In this document: positions 14,062 through 23,005 of the stretch, piece after piece
How positions within the stretch are numbered: the stretch's first letter is position 1
Layout: each line of letters begins with the position of its first letter
From: an uncultured bacterium
Lineage (GTDB): Bacteria > Acidobacteriota > Thermoanaerobaculia > Multivoradales > J023
DNA: 38,647 bases
Assembly (NCBI GenBank): GCA_937948815.1
Contig: CALFAM010000128.1
Location: forward strand, 1-38,647
Reading direction: 5' to 3'
The notes under the pieces: generated by a model
Databases searched by the model: none
What the model was told of the DNA's origin: nothing
What the model saw: the letters and a program-made list of their open reading frames with translations, nothing else
Position numbers and translations under genes: made by a program

Positions 14062-16695
14062 CTACTGATAGTAGCCACGGATGGTCCGGGCTTCCAGCTT
14101 GCGGTCGTTGTTGTCGCGTACCTCGATCGATACTTCGCGGTAGGTACCCCGCTCGGCAGGCTGATCGGAGTTGTAGGCCACGAGGTACTGGCTGCGCAGC
14201 TCCTCCTCGATGTCGCTGTAGACCGTGTTCAGCTCGCTGGCCTCCTTGATGTAGAAGGTGCGGCCGCCGGTCTCCCCGGCGAGGGATTCGAGCTTTTTGC
14301 GCACGCCGATCTGGGCTCTTCCGATGCGCAAACCGATCGTGTAGATCGAGACGCCGGAGCGCCTGGCGTATTCGAGTGTCTCGGGGAAGGTGATCGTGGA
14401 GGTCGTGTCCTCACCGTCGGACAGCACCACCAGGGCACGTCGCCCGCGGATCCCGCGGAAGTAGTACAAGCTGGTCACCACGGCATCGTGCAGCGCGGTC
14501 GAGCCGTTCGGCAGCAGGTTCTGGAGCCGCTCGGCGATTGCACCGACGTCCGAGGTGCGCGGCATGATCAGCTCCGGACGATCCGAGAAGGCGACTGCAA
14601 AGGCGATGTCGCGCGGTGTGATGATCGAGCGCAGGAAGCCCTCTGCCGCGCGCTTGGCCTCTTCGATCGACTCGAACATCGAGCCGCTGGTGTCGATGGT
14701 GAAGCCGAGGGTGAGCGGCAGGTTCTCGACCAGCTCGAACTTGGCGATCGTCTGCGGCCGGCCATCTTCCTCGATTGCGAAACGGTCGGGACCCAGGCCG
14801 CGAACCAGTCGTCCGCTCTTGTCGCTGACCGTGGTGTAGAGCTCCACCAGGTTCACGTCGACCTCTTCGATCCCTTCCGGCGGATTGAGAAAACGGACGT
14901 CCTCAGCGACCGAGCCGTCGTCCAGGTAGGCGGTGACCGTCAGATAGTGAATGTCTTGGCTGCCGGCGTAGGACGGCGGCACCGTGATTTCGGTCTGCCA
15001 AGGGGGTTTCTCGAGCACGGTGGCTTCCTGCTCGTTGACGCTGAAGCTCACCCGTTCGACCTTCCGCTCTTCCGGCACCACGACCTCGACCCGCGCCGGG
15101 GTCGTCCCCGAGAGCCGCGCACCACGCGGCGGCTCCATGATGCGCACCTGGAGGGCGCCGCGTGGTTGGTTCAGCACCACCTCGTCCGTGGCGAGCACCT
15201 CGCCGGTGGCGCTGTAGCCCTCTGCGCGCACGACCTGCTCGACCGGGTGGGCGGGCAGGCGCAGCTCGGCGGAGAACGGCGGGCGGGCACGCTTGAACAC
15301 CTGTTTGTCGTCCAGGAAGAACGCGACCTTGGTAATGCCGGCTCCGGTCACCAGCGCCTCGGCCCGCCAGAGGCCAAAGACCACGTCCGTCTCGGGCGGA
15401 ATCAGGATCAGGCTGTCGTGACCCGCGACGCGCTGCTGCTTGAGCTCGTCGCCGAGCGCGACGATCATCTGCTCCGAGATGGGTGGCGCCACAGTCTCGA
15501 TCGGCGTTGGCTGGCTCGGTACCGCAAATCCCAACGAGATCGGCACCGACCGGCCGGAAACTTCGTCCGTCACCCGCAGCCTCGCCAGGAAGCTCTGGCC
15601 CGGTCGTAGCCGGCGAGGTGCGACCAAGGCGATCGCGGCCGGTTCGCTTGGGGGCGTGAGCAAGAAGCGCATGCGGAAGCGGTCGAAAATCCGGCCCTCA
15701 TGCTCGAGAAGCCCCTCGATGTTGAGGCGAATCTCCTGGCGCTCACGCTCGTTGGTCACCACGCCGATCTCGGTTTCCGCGGGCAGAATGACCGTCAGGT
15801 GGGTTTCCATCCGTGGCCCCGCGCGCTCGGGGAAAACCACCTCGACCCGCGCTTCTGCCAGCGGCTCGGTAACGGGAGTGGTGTCGGCGGCGGCTTCACG
15901 TGCCCAGGCCGCGAGGTCCGTGGGCGGAATCAAGAAAGGCGTGAAGTCATCGTCGGCCGGGCGATCCTTCTGAAAGCCGTAGAGCCCTTCGATGCCGGTC
16001 GCGAGGTCGACATCTTCACGCTGGTCGCAGATCTGCCGCTCGTAGCGACGCCCCTCGCCGCGCGCCTTGTACTCCTCGAGCTGCTGGAGCAGGTACTCCA
16101 TCTCGTCGTTGTAGAGCACCCGTTTGCCGTCGCTGGGCAGCCAGGCGACATAGGGAAGGTCGGACGCCGGCCGGTAGAGGATGATCTTGCGTCCGCCCTC
16201 GATGCTGGCATCTGGGTAGGTCCAGATCTCGATCGGCTTGTAGGCTGCCACGCAGTCGACCAGGGTGCGGTCCAGCGGCATCCCGTGGACGAAGAGCAGG
16301 CGGGCCCGAGCGTCGAGAAAGCTGAGGAACACGCTGCGCACCAGCGCCCGCCGTCGCTCGACCCCGACCCGCAGCTCATTGATCTCGGTCTCGGGAATCG
16401 GATCGGCAAAGAAGCTCTCGATCTTTGCGGCCCGCCCGATCTGATCGTGGTCGATGAGCGCGTCCTGCGTCTTCTTGTCGAGCAAGAAGCCCGGGCCATC
16501 CAGCACGAACGCCCGTTGCTCCTCTGGCCAGGTCAGGAGAAGCTCGTAGAGATCGGGCTCGATGGTGGCGGCGGTCAGACCAGTGACGAAGAGCGCGCTC
16601 GCGACCAGCGCGGCAACCACGGTCAGCAGGGCCGAAGCCATCAAGCGCGGGCGGCGCACTGCGTGCGAGCAGAATGAAGTCCAGCGTCGTTCCAT
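14062..16695 (-). CDS. Exported VWA-domain protein with divergent GWxTD-like N-terminal domain
   Basis: About 877 residues. An N-terminal hydrophobic segment (residues about 20-42) exports or anchors it. Residues about 45-175 look like a divergent GWxTD domain: a LTWPEEQRAFVLDGPGFLL start, an FFADPIPETEINELR helix, DARARLLFVHGMPLDR and PIEIWTYPDA, though the GWxTD signature itself is replaced. Beta-rich Ig-like segments fill the middle. The VWA domain is at the C-terminus, with the MIDAS motif DTSGSM at about 668 and later TALHD and VVLSDGED, so metal binding should be intact. Such proteins are typical of Acidobacteriota envelopes; their task is unknown. The start is ATG 16695; a frame open to 16812 is not favoured. 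Confidence 0.85.
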   Translation of the reverse strand: MERRWTSFCSHAVRRPRLMASALLTVVAALVASALFVTGLTAATIEPDLYELLLTWPEEQRAFVLDGPGFLLDKKTQDALIDHDQIGRAAKIESFFADPIPETEINELRVGVERRRALVRSVFLSFLDARARLLFVHGMPLDRTLVDCVAAYKPIEIWTYPDASIEGGRKIILYRPASDLPYVAWLPSDGKRVLYNDEMEYLLQQLEEYKARGEGRRYERQICDQREDVDLATGIEGLYGFQKDRPADDDFTPFLIPPTDLAAWAREAAADTTPVTEPLAEARVEVVFPERAGPRMETHLTVILPAETEIGVVTNERERQEIRLNIEGLLEHEGRIFDRFRMRFLLTPPSEPAAIALVAPRRLRPGQSFLARLRVTDEVSGRSVPISLGFAVPSQPTPIETVAPPISEQMIVALGDELKQQRVAGHDSLILIPPETDVVFGLWRAEALVTGAGITKVAFFLDDKQVFKRARPPFSAELRLPAHPVEQVVRAEGYSATGEVLATDEVVLNQPRGALQVRIMEPPRGARLSGTTPARVEVVVPEERKVERVSFSVNEQEATVLEKPPWQTEITVPPSYAGSQDIHYLTVTAYLDDGSVAEDVRFLNPPEGIEEVDVNLVELYTTVSDKSGRLVRGLGPDRFAIEEDGRPQTIAKFELVENLPLTLGFTIDTSGSMFESIEEAKRAAEGFLRSIITPRDIAFAVAFSDRPELIMPRTSDVGAIAERLQNLLPNGSTALHDAVVTSLYYFRGIRGRRALVVLSDGEDTTSTITFPETLEYARRSGVSIYTIGLRIGRAQIGVRKKLESLAGETGGRTFYIKEASELNTVYSDIEEELRSQYLVAYNSDQPAERGTYREVSIEVRDNNDRKLEARTIRGYYQ

Positions 16696-16816
16696 AGTGG
16701 GTTCTCCCGTTGCACAGAGGATGCCATGGGGCGGGTCTTCCCGGCTGCCAATTGCCGCCAACGGCCGACGCCACGTGATGCACGGATCCGGGGCGCCCGT
16801 CGCGCGGGCCATCCTC

Positions 16817-16822
16817 TATACT
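16817..16822 (+). promoter_or_regulatory. Possible -10 element for the YhaM-like gene
   Basis: TATACT matches five of six bases of the sigma-70 -10 consensus, 46 bases upstream of the ATG at 16868, in a GC-rich 172-base divergent region. No good -35 is seen at 16-18 bases distance. Confidence 0.3.
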
Positions 16823-16867
16823 CACGGCGCCCGCCCGGTATCGGATCGGTCGGCTAGGGAGATCACG

Positions 16868-17902
16868 ATGCCATTCGTCCGCAATAACGAGCCGATCAGT
16901 GTTTGGGAAGAGGGCGATTTCGCCCAGGGATTCGCCTTGCTCGCGCGCAAGGAAGTCCGGGTCGACCGCAACGGTCGCGAGTACCTCGATCTCGAGCTTG
17001 CCGACGCCAGCGGCACGATCGGCGGCAAGATTTGGCCCGAGAACGCCTCGGTTCGAGGTGACTACGCGGCGCGCGACTTCGTCGCCTTCAAGGGGACGGT
17101 CCACTCGTACCGCGACCAGCTCCAGCTCAATATCGACCACTGCCGCCGGGTCGAGGACCGCGACAAGGAGCAGGGTTTCGATCCGGGTCTCTTGGTGCCG
17201 ACCACGCGCGAAGGCATCGATCCGCTGTGGCGTCGCCTGGAAGCGATTTTCCCGGCAAAGATCAAGCGTCCGGCCTTGCAACGCGTGGTCAAGGTCGGGC
17301 TCGAACGCTTCGGTGAGCGGTTCCGCGAGCATGCGGCCGCCAAGAGCATCCACCATGCTTACCGCGGCGGCTTGCTCGAACACACGGTGACCATGGCGGA
17401 GCTGGCGGTCGACATCACCGGACGCTATCCAGACGTCGACCGTGACTTGGTGCTGGTCGGGGTGCTCTTCCACGACATCGGCAAGCTCGAGGAGCTGGAG
17501 CCGATGCCGTCGAGTGACTACACCTTGCGTGGCCATCTGGTCGGGCACGTGGTCCTCGGGCGAGATGAGATCGTCGCCTGTTGCGATGCTGCGGGCGATG
17601 TGCCCGAGTCGCTGCGTCTGCATCTCGAGCACCTGGTTCTCTCTCACCAAGGGCGCCGCGAATGGGGTAGCCCAGTCGCCCCCAACACGCCCGAAGCCTT
17701 CTTGCTTCATGCCATCGACGACCTCGACTCGAAGCTCAACCAGCTTCGCGCAGCGCGTCGCGAGGGTCCCGATATTCAGTACCTGCGCGGGCTCGATCGA
17801 CACGTTTACGTGGCCGCTCCGCCAGACTTGTCGTCTGGTGCCGAGGCCCCGTCGCAGCCCCCGGACGGCACACCGCCGCCCGAGCCAGCGCCCTCTTCCT
17901 GA
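16868..17902 (+). CDS. YhaM-like 3'-5' exoribonuclease (OB fold + HD domain)
   Basis: 344 residues. Residues about 12-95 form an OB-fold nucleic-acid-binding domain (LLARKEVRVDRNGREYLDLELADASGTIGGKIW). The HD phosphohydrolase domain spans about 155-300: HHAYRGGLLEHTVTMAELA, LVLVGVLFHDIGKLEEL with the HD pair at 202-203, HLVLSHQGRREWG, and LLHAIDDLDSKL with the last metal-binding Asp. This order is that of YhaM/CbfI-type enzymes, which trim RNA (and some DNA) from the 3' end using Mn. The tail is a Pro-rich low-complexity stretch of about 25 residues. AGGGAG seven bases before ATG 16868 fixes the start. Confidence 0.88.
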   Translation: MPFVRNNEPISVWEEGDFAQGFALLARKEVRVDRNGREYLDLELADASGTIGGKIWPENASVRGDYAARDFVAFKGTVHSYRDQLQLNIDHCRRVEDRDKEQGFDPGLLVPTTREGIDPLWRRLEAIFPAKIKRPALQRVVKVGLERFGERFREHAAAKSIHHAYRGGLLEHTVTMAELAVDITGRYPDVDRDLVLVGVLFHDIGKLEELEPMPSSDYTLRGHLVGHVVLGRDEIVACCDAAGDVPESLRLHLEHLVLSHQGRREWGSPVAPNTPEAFLLHAIDDLDSKLNQLRAARREGPDIQYLRGLDRHVYVAAPPDLSSGAEAPSQPPDGTPPPEPAPSS

Positions 17903-18006
17903 CGTGTCCAGCGTCCTCTTCCCAACGCGATCTGTCCTCGCGATGGGACGAGTGTTCCTCCGGACGCGCACCCCAGAGGACGAGTACCTGCTCGGCGTCC
18001 GTCGAC

Positions 18007-18012
18007 TATGAT
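18007..18012 (+). promoter_or_regulatory. Possible -10 element for the acyl-CoA ligase gene
   Basis: TATGAT matches five of six bases of the -10 consensus, about 100 bases before the ligase start, in a 207-base gap after the YhaM-like gene. No -35 match is clear, so the ligase gene may be transcribed alone or with its upstream neighbour. Confidence 0.3.
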
Positions 18013-18109
18013 CTGATAGGGCCGGCCACGGCATGTCCAGCATACGTTTCGCCGAGTAGGCGGCGCTGTCGAGCTGGGTGTCCGACGATCCTCGACGGCA
18101 GGAGCAAGG

Positions 18110-19897
18110 ATGAGTTCAAACGAGCAGTTCTCCGATCTGGTCGACCTTCTGGCCAAGTCCAGCGCCAGGCACAAAGATGCCAACCTCTTCGGCACCAAGA
18201 CCGACGGGGTCTGGCAATGGACGACCTACGGCGAGTTCGCACGGCAAGTCGACGCGATGCGTGGCGGCCTGGCAAAGGTCGGCATCGGCCAGGGCGATAC
18301 CGTGGCGATCATCGCTGGCAACCGGGTGGAGTGGGCGGTTGCGGCCTACGCCACCTATGGTTTGGGTGCCCGCTTTTGTCCGATGTACGAGCATCAGCTC
18401 GACGAAGACCGGCGCTACATCGTCGAGGACAGCGGTGCCAAGGTCGTGCTGGTCTCGACCTACGCCATCTACGAGACCATCAAGAGCTGGCCCGCCGAGA
18501 TCGAGAATCTCGAGCACGTTTTCTCGATGGCCCTGCCGGCCGAGGACGAGGCCAGCTTTGCCGGCCTGATCGAGTTGGGCAAGAAGCATCCGACACCGAC
18601 CGTGGCGATCGATCCGAGCTGGGTGTGCGGCTTCATCTACACCTCGGGCACGACGGGCAAACCCAAGGGCGTGCTCCTCTCGCACAACAACATCGTGTCC
18701 AACATCAACGGCGTGTCGCGCTACTTCCCCATCGATGCGCGCGACGTCTCGCTCTGCTTCCTGCCTTGGGCGCACTCGTTCGGCCAGACCTGCGAGCTTC
18801 ATTTCTTGATCACGCGCGGCGCTGCCATGGCCATGGCCGAGTCGGTCGAGAAGCTGATCGAGAACTTCTCCGAGATCAAGCCGACCGTGCTGCTCGCCGT
18901 GCCGCGGATTTTCAACCGCATCTACGACGGTTTGCAGAAGCGCATGGCGGAAGAGGGTGGACTCAAGAAGACCCTCTTCGACACCGCCATGGCCAACGCC
19001 GAGAAGCGCGAAGTCTTGGCTGCCGAAGGACGGTCTTCCGGCTGGTGCGACTTCAAGCACAAGGTGCTCGACAAACTGGTCTTCTCCAAGGTCCGGGATC
19101 GCTTCGGCGGTCGCCTGCGCTTCGCCCTTTCCGGCGGTGCGGCGCTCTCGCCCGAGGTCGCGCAGTTCATCGACCGCCTCGGCATCTTCGTCTGTGAGGG
19201 CTACGGTCTTACCGAAACCAGCCCGATCACCGCGGCCAACCGACCCGGTGCGCGCAAGATCGGCTCCGTGGGGCAGCCGATTCCCGATGTTCAGGTCATC
19301 ATCGACAAGACGCACACGGGACCGGACGCGCCGGACGGCGAGGTGGTGGTCAAAGGGCCCAACGTCATGATCGGCTATCACGGCTTGCCCGAAGCCACCG
19401 CCGAAGTGCTGACCGAAGACGGCCATTTCCACACCGGGGATCTCGGCCGGCTCGACGAAGACGGCTACCTCTACATCACGGGTCGCATCAAGGAGCAGTA
19501 CAAGCTCCAAAACGGGAAATACGTGGTGCCGGGGCCGCTCGAAGACATGCTCCACATCTCCGGCTACATTGCCCAGGCCTTCATCGACGGCACCAACCAG
19601 CCGTTCAACGGCGCCCTGATCGTGCCCGACCGTGCCGCGATCGAGAAGTGGGCCGCCAAGGAAGGGCTCAGTGGCGACTACGAGTCCATCCTCGCCCATG
19701 ACAAGACCCGCGCGCTGATCGAGGCCGAGATCGACGCCCACAGCGACGACTTCCGCGGCTACGAGCGCGTTCGCCGCTTCGCCCTCATCCCCGAAGAGTT
19801 CTCCGTCGACAACGGCTTGCTCACCCCCAAGATGAGCGTCAAGCGCCGGGTCGTGACCCAGCGCTACGCCGAAGAGATCGCCTCGCTCTACGCATAG
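18110..19897 (+). CDS. Long-chain fatty-acid-CoA ligase (AMP-forming)
   Basis: 595 residues. The ANL-superfamily motifs are in order: P-loop YTSGTTGKPKG at 177-187, GYGLTETSP near 365, HTGDLGRLDEDGYLYITGR near 440, and the C-terminal catalytic Lys in LLTPKMSVKR. It should activate long-chain fatty acids with ATP and CoA, feeding beta-oxidation or lipid synthesis; the LPWAHSFGQ stretch and length match the long-chain (FAA1/ACSL-like) branch. AGGAG eight bases before ATG 18110 fixes the start. It converges on the DUF5916 gene with only nine bases between the stops. Confidence 0.92.
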   Translation: MSSNEQFSDLVDLLAKSSARHKDANLFGTKTDGVWQWTTYGEFARQVDAMRGGLAKVGIGQGDTVAIIAGNRVEWAVAAYATYGLGARFCPMYEHQLDEDRRYIVEDSGAKVVLVSTYAIYETIKSWPAEIENLEHVFSMALPAEDEASFAGLIELGKKHPTPTVAIDPSWVCGFIYTSGTTGKPKGVLLSHNNIVSNINGVSRYFPIDARDVSLCFLPWAHSFGQTCELHFLITRGAAMAMAESVEKLIENFSEIKPTVLLAVPRIFNRIYDGLQKRMAEEGGLKKTLFDTAMANAEKREVLAAEGRSSGWCDFKHKVLDKLVFSKVRDRFGGRLRFALSGGAALSPEVAQFIDRLGIFVCEGYGLTETSPITAANRPGARKIGSVGQPIPDVQVIIDKTHTGPDAPDGEVVVKGPNVMIGYHGLPEATAEVLTEDGHFHTGDLGRLDEDGYLYITGRIKEQYKLQNGKYVVPGPLEDMLHISGYIAQAFIDGTNQPFNGALIVPDRAAIEKWAAKEGLSGDYESILAHDKTRALIEAEIDAHSDDFRGYERVRRFALIPEEFSVDNGLLTPKMSVKRRVVTQRYAEEIASLYA

Positions 19898-19906
19898 GCC
19901 GAGTCG

Positions 19907-22282
19907 CTACAGCACCCAGGCATAGCCGAGCTTCATGAAGATGGCGCGGTTGGTCTGGGTGAGGTCGAAGCGATCGTTGGCCTGGTGGTTGTCGGAGTAG
20001 CCGAGGAAGAGGACGGTGCGCGGATTGAGCTTGTAGGAGAAGAGCAGCTCGTTGAGCAGGTCCTGGCTACGCGCTTCGACCGGGTCTCGAAACAGGCCGG
20101 GGTCGCGGTCGAGATCAAGGAGTTGGCTGATCAAGCGCACGAAGGTGCGGCGGTTGAATTGGTAGACCGCGCGTAGCTCGGTGAGGTTGGCGGTGAACAG
20201 CGTGCCGCCGTCGACCTTCAGGCGATTGAACGTGTGGTTGAGGCGCAGCACCACGCGTCGCCCCAGATTGAGCCGGATACCGGGCTCGAGCAGGAGCTGG
20301 TCGGCGGGCTGGGTGTTGGCGAAGTCGATGGTGTCGCCCGTGCGCGCGAACATCTCGAAGTAGAAGTTGGCCGAGGGCTGCAGCTCGAAGTAGGTCTGAC
20401 GGAAGCTCTCCTCAAACTCGCGGCCGTTGAAGTACCGCGTGCGCCGCCCGAGGCGGACGGTGGCGAAGGACTGCATGGGGCCTGAGATGCTGCCCCAAAC
20501 TTCTGCTTCGCGCTCGAGCTCCTGGCCGGATTGATCTTCGGTCACGTCGTAGTCGAAGCCCGCCCACATCCGCGTCCAGCGGTCGTCTTCGTCGCCCCAC
20601 CACTTCCGCTCGAGGCCCGCGACCCAGAATTGACGATCTCCCCGCGGGATGAAGCCGAGGTCGGCGCGGAAGTCAGTGCCGATCGACTCGAGGGTGGCAT
20701 AGCTGGTCCAGCCGCGACTGTTGTGGCGGTAGGCCACGCGGTAGGCGTCGTCGCTGAATCGCCCTTCCGGCTGTCCGAGCTCGCGGGCAAGCGCGTTCGG
20801 ATATTCGGTCTCGGAGGTGAGGTATTGGAAGCTGACCGAGTCCGAGTCCGTGAAGCGGAAGAGGCCGTCGATACCCGTGACCTGGTTCGAATAGGTGCCG
20901 TCGTCCCCCTGGCGATCGGTGAAAAGCATGCCGAGGGCGCTTTGCCCTCCGATGTCGCGCCGGTAGCGGAGCACGCTCGCCTGATTGCCTTCACCTTCGA
21001 TGCGTGCCGTGCGAGAACGTTGGCTGCCGGGGATCAGCAGGTTGGTCACGGTGTCGTCGGCGTAGAAGACACCGATGCCGTTCTTGCCTTGCTTGCCCGT
21101 CAGCTTGACGCCGACGTCGGGATCGGCGATCTGTCGCGTGTGCACGGCGTTGAAGGAGGTCTCGAAGAAGTCGGCGCCTTCGAGGAAGAACGGACGACGC
21201 TCGGGAAAGAAGAGCGTGAATTGGTTGTTCACATCGAGCTGGGCGACGTCTGCTTCGACCTGGGAGAAGTCCGGATTGATGGTCGCGTCGAGGGTCAGGC
21301 TGGGGGTGAATCCCCAACGAACCGTGAGCCCGGCATCGCCGTCGACACTGCCCGACTCGAACTCGGAGTCCCCGAGGTCGGGCCGGACGTCCAGACGGTT
21401 GCCGGTCACCGTCGGGTTGAGCTCCAGATTCATGCCCGGGCTGATGTCCTCGAAACCGGTCATCTTGGAAAGCTGGCAGACGTAGCACGAACGATCGCGG
21501 TCGCGCTTCTGGGTACGGAAGCTGTGCGTGTTGTCGCGCGGGTAGATGCGTAGACCCTCGAAGCCCCACGTCTGAGGCCCCGCGGCCTTGGGGAAGCGCA
21601 GCGAGGAGAACGGGATGGCCATCTCGACCACGAAGCCGGTCTCGGTCAAGCGACCCGCCGAGCTCCAGATCGCGTCCCAGGAGCTGTCCTCGTTGCCCGA
21701 GACGTCGTCGAAGAACTGGTCGATCTGCACGCCCAGTGGATTGGACCAGAATTCGAATGCCCGCCGTTCGTCGTTGAACGTGTCGATGGTGATGCCCACG
21801 ATGTCGTCGTCCCAGGCAGTGTCCCGGTCGGCCAGGCGCGCGCGGATGGCGCTCGGGTTCGGGTCCTGCGCGCGAAAGGCGACGTACAGGTTCCGCTGGT
21901 CATAGGTCACCATCATCTCGGTCTGCGCGGGCGGCGTGATGTTCTCGCCGGGCCGGATCTCGTAGCGCAGCTCGGCGCGCATGGCGTCTTGCCACACGGG
22001 CTCGTCGAGCTTGGCGTCGATCGTCATGTCTTCGGAGGTCAGCGAGACCTCGTAGTGGGCTACCGGAAAGGCCTCCGCGTCGGGCGTTTCGGACGCGTCA
22101 GCCCTGAGCGTCCCGGCACCGATCGAGATCGCATTGATCACAGCAGCGGTGATCAACGCGCCCGTGCGCAAAGCACGGGCTGGGTGACTTGCCGTGGGGG
22201 AGAGAGATCGTGCGGCAAGCTCGGGAGCCGGGTTGCGGGTCCACTGGGTGCCAGGCGAGCAGGTGGTGGCCGGGGGTGTCAT
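19907..22282 (-). CDS. DUF5916-domain outer-membrane protein with CBM9-like N-terminus
   Basis: About 791 residues. A long basic n-region leads to a hydrophobic export segment at about residues 40-60 (TGALITAAVINAISIGAG). Residues about 75-260 match a family-9 carbohydrate-binding-like fold (IDAKLDEPVWQDA, then VTYDQRNLYVAFRAQDPNPSAIRARL and GFVVEMAIPFSSLRFP). The rest is DUF5916: PDFSQVEADVAQLDVNNQFTLFFPERRPFFLEGADFF, then repeating beta-strands ending in KLGYAWVL. The terminal strand pattern suggests an outer-membrane barrel. Substrate unknown. The start is ATG 22282, with AGGAG 12 bases upstream; the frame stays open to 22786. Confidence 0.85.
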   Translation of the reverse strand: MTPPATTCSPGTQWTRNPAPELAARSLSPTASHPARALRTGALITAAVINAISIGAGTLRADASETPDAEAFPVAHYEVSLTSEDMTIDAKLDEPVWQDAMRAELRYEIRPGENITPPAQTEMMVTYDQRNLYVAFRAQDPNPSAIRARLADRDTAWDDDIVGITIDTFNDERRAFEFWSNPLGVQIDQFFDDVSGNEDSSWDAIWSSAGRLTETGFVVEMAIPFSSLRFPKAAGPQTWGFEGLRIYPRDNTHSFRTQKRDRDRSCYVCQLSKMTGFEDISPGMNLELNPTVTGNRLDVRPDLGDSEFESGSVDGDAGLTVRWGFTPSLTLDATINPDFSQVEADVAQLDVNNQFTLFFPERRPFFLEGADFFETSFNAVHTRQIADPDVGVKLTGKQGKNGIGVFYADDTVTNLLIPGSQRSRTARIEGEGNQASVLRYRRDIGGQSALGMLFTDRQGDDGTYSNQVTGIDGLFRFTDSDSVSFQYLTSETEYPNALARELGQPEGRFSDDAYRVAYRHNSRGWTSYATLESIGTDFRADLGFIPRGDRQFWVAGLERKWWGDEDDRWTRMWAGFDYDVTEDQSGQELEREAEVWGSISGPMQSFATVRLGRRTRYFNGREFEESFRQTYFELQPSANFYFEMFARTGDTIDFANTQPADQLLLEPGIRLNLGRRVVLRLNHTFNRLKVDGGTLFTANLTELRAVYQFNRRTFVRLISQLLDLDRDPGLFRDPVEARSQDLLNELLFSYKLNPRTVLFLGYSDNHQANDRFDLTQTNRAIFMKLGYAWVL
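22160..22180 (-). repeat. Perfect 8-bp hairpin in the signal-peptide coding region
   Basis: GCCCGTGC (22160-22167) and GCACGGGC (22173-22180) surround a five-base loop, about 100 bases inside the DUF5916 gene. A stem this strong early in an mRNA could affect translation or early termination, but it may be chance in GC-rich DNA. Confidence 0.35.
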
Positions 22283-22388
22283 GCTTGGGGATACTCCTGG
22301 CCCGAGAAGAGGTTTCCGAGCTGCGTGGGGTTTGGCGCTGGTGATCATGGGGTGCGTTGTTTCGCCCGATTCCTTGGCACGATGCTGT

Positions 22389-22405
22389 CTCTCGACGTTC
22401 GAGAG
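22389..22405. promoter_or_regulatory. 7-bp inverted repeat in a divergent intergenic region
   Basis: CTCTCGA (22389-22395) and TCGAGAG (22399-22405) are separated by CGT. The site is midway in the 216 bases between the divergent DUF5916 and phosphatase starts, where an operator would be expected. No regulator is assigned. Confidence 0.35.
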
Positions 22406-22498
22406 CTTTGACGTGATCCGGGCGCCGATCGTTGCCGCTTTGGGGCGCCTTTTACAGGAAGCTGACCCACCCATGCATCCGGCGAATATCATCAGCGG

Positions 22499-22990
22499 AT
22501 GAACGATCGATCGTCGGCTCCGTGCCGGGTTCTCTTCGTCTGCTTGGGAAACATCTGTCGCTCGCCCGCGGCCGAAGGCGTCATGCTCAGCTTGGTTCGC
22601 GAAGCCGGGCTCGAGGATGCTGTCGAGGTGGACTCGGCGGGTACCGGCGCCTGGCACATCGGGGAACGGGCCGATTCCCGAATGCGGAGTGCTGCCGAAG
22701 CCCGCGGACTGACGCTCAGCAGCCGAGCCCGTCAACTCGCGATCGAGGACTTCGAGCGCTTCGACCTGATCCTCGGCATGGACCACGACAACCTGCGAAA
22801 CATCCGCACCGCCGCGCCGGCTGGGACCGAACCACGTGCCGAAACGCGCTTGCTGTCGTCGTTCTTGGATGCGTCCTGGCCCGAAGACGTCCCCGATCCC
22901 TACTACGGTGGCGCCGAGGGATTCGAGCGTGTGCTCGATATGCTCGAGGCCGCCTGCCCGGCTGTTCTCGACGAGCTGGTCTCGGGCTAG
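22499..22990 (+). CDS. Low-molecular-weight protein tyrosine phosphatase family; possible ribulosamine-5-phosphatase
   Basis: 163 residues. The P-loop CX5R is CLGNICRS, with nucleophile Cys15 and Arg21. The general acid is Asp133 in DPYYGG, and VDSAGTGAWHIGERADSRM is the conserved middle stretch. All catalytic residues are present. Fifteen bases after its stop begins a fructosamine-kinase-family gene on the same strand. In the LMW-PTP family some members dephosphorylate protein-bound ribulosamine 5-phosphate, preparing it for such kinases, so a deglycation role is likely; a true phosphotyrosine role cannot be excluded. The start is ATG 22499. Confidence 0.92.
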   Translation: MNDRSSAPCRVLFVCLGNICRSPAAEGVMLSLVREAGLEDAVEVDSAGTGAWHIGERADSRMRSAAEARGLTLSSRARQLAIEDFERFDLILGMDHDNLRNIRTAAPAGTEPRAETRLLSSFLDASWPEDVPDPYYGGAEGFERVLDMLEAACPAVLDELVSG

Positions 22991-23005
22991 CCAAGCTGAG
23001 GGCGC

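Noticed and set aside
16562-16867. Upstream extension of the YhaM-like gene
   Set aside because: It overlaps the divergent VWA gene start; the ATG at 16868 has a good ribosome binding site and starts the conserved domain.
18116-19741. 541-codon minus-strand frame opposite the acyl-CoA ligase
   Set aside because: Shadow of a gene with all ANL motifs; the translated frame shows no domain.
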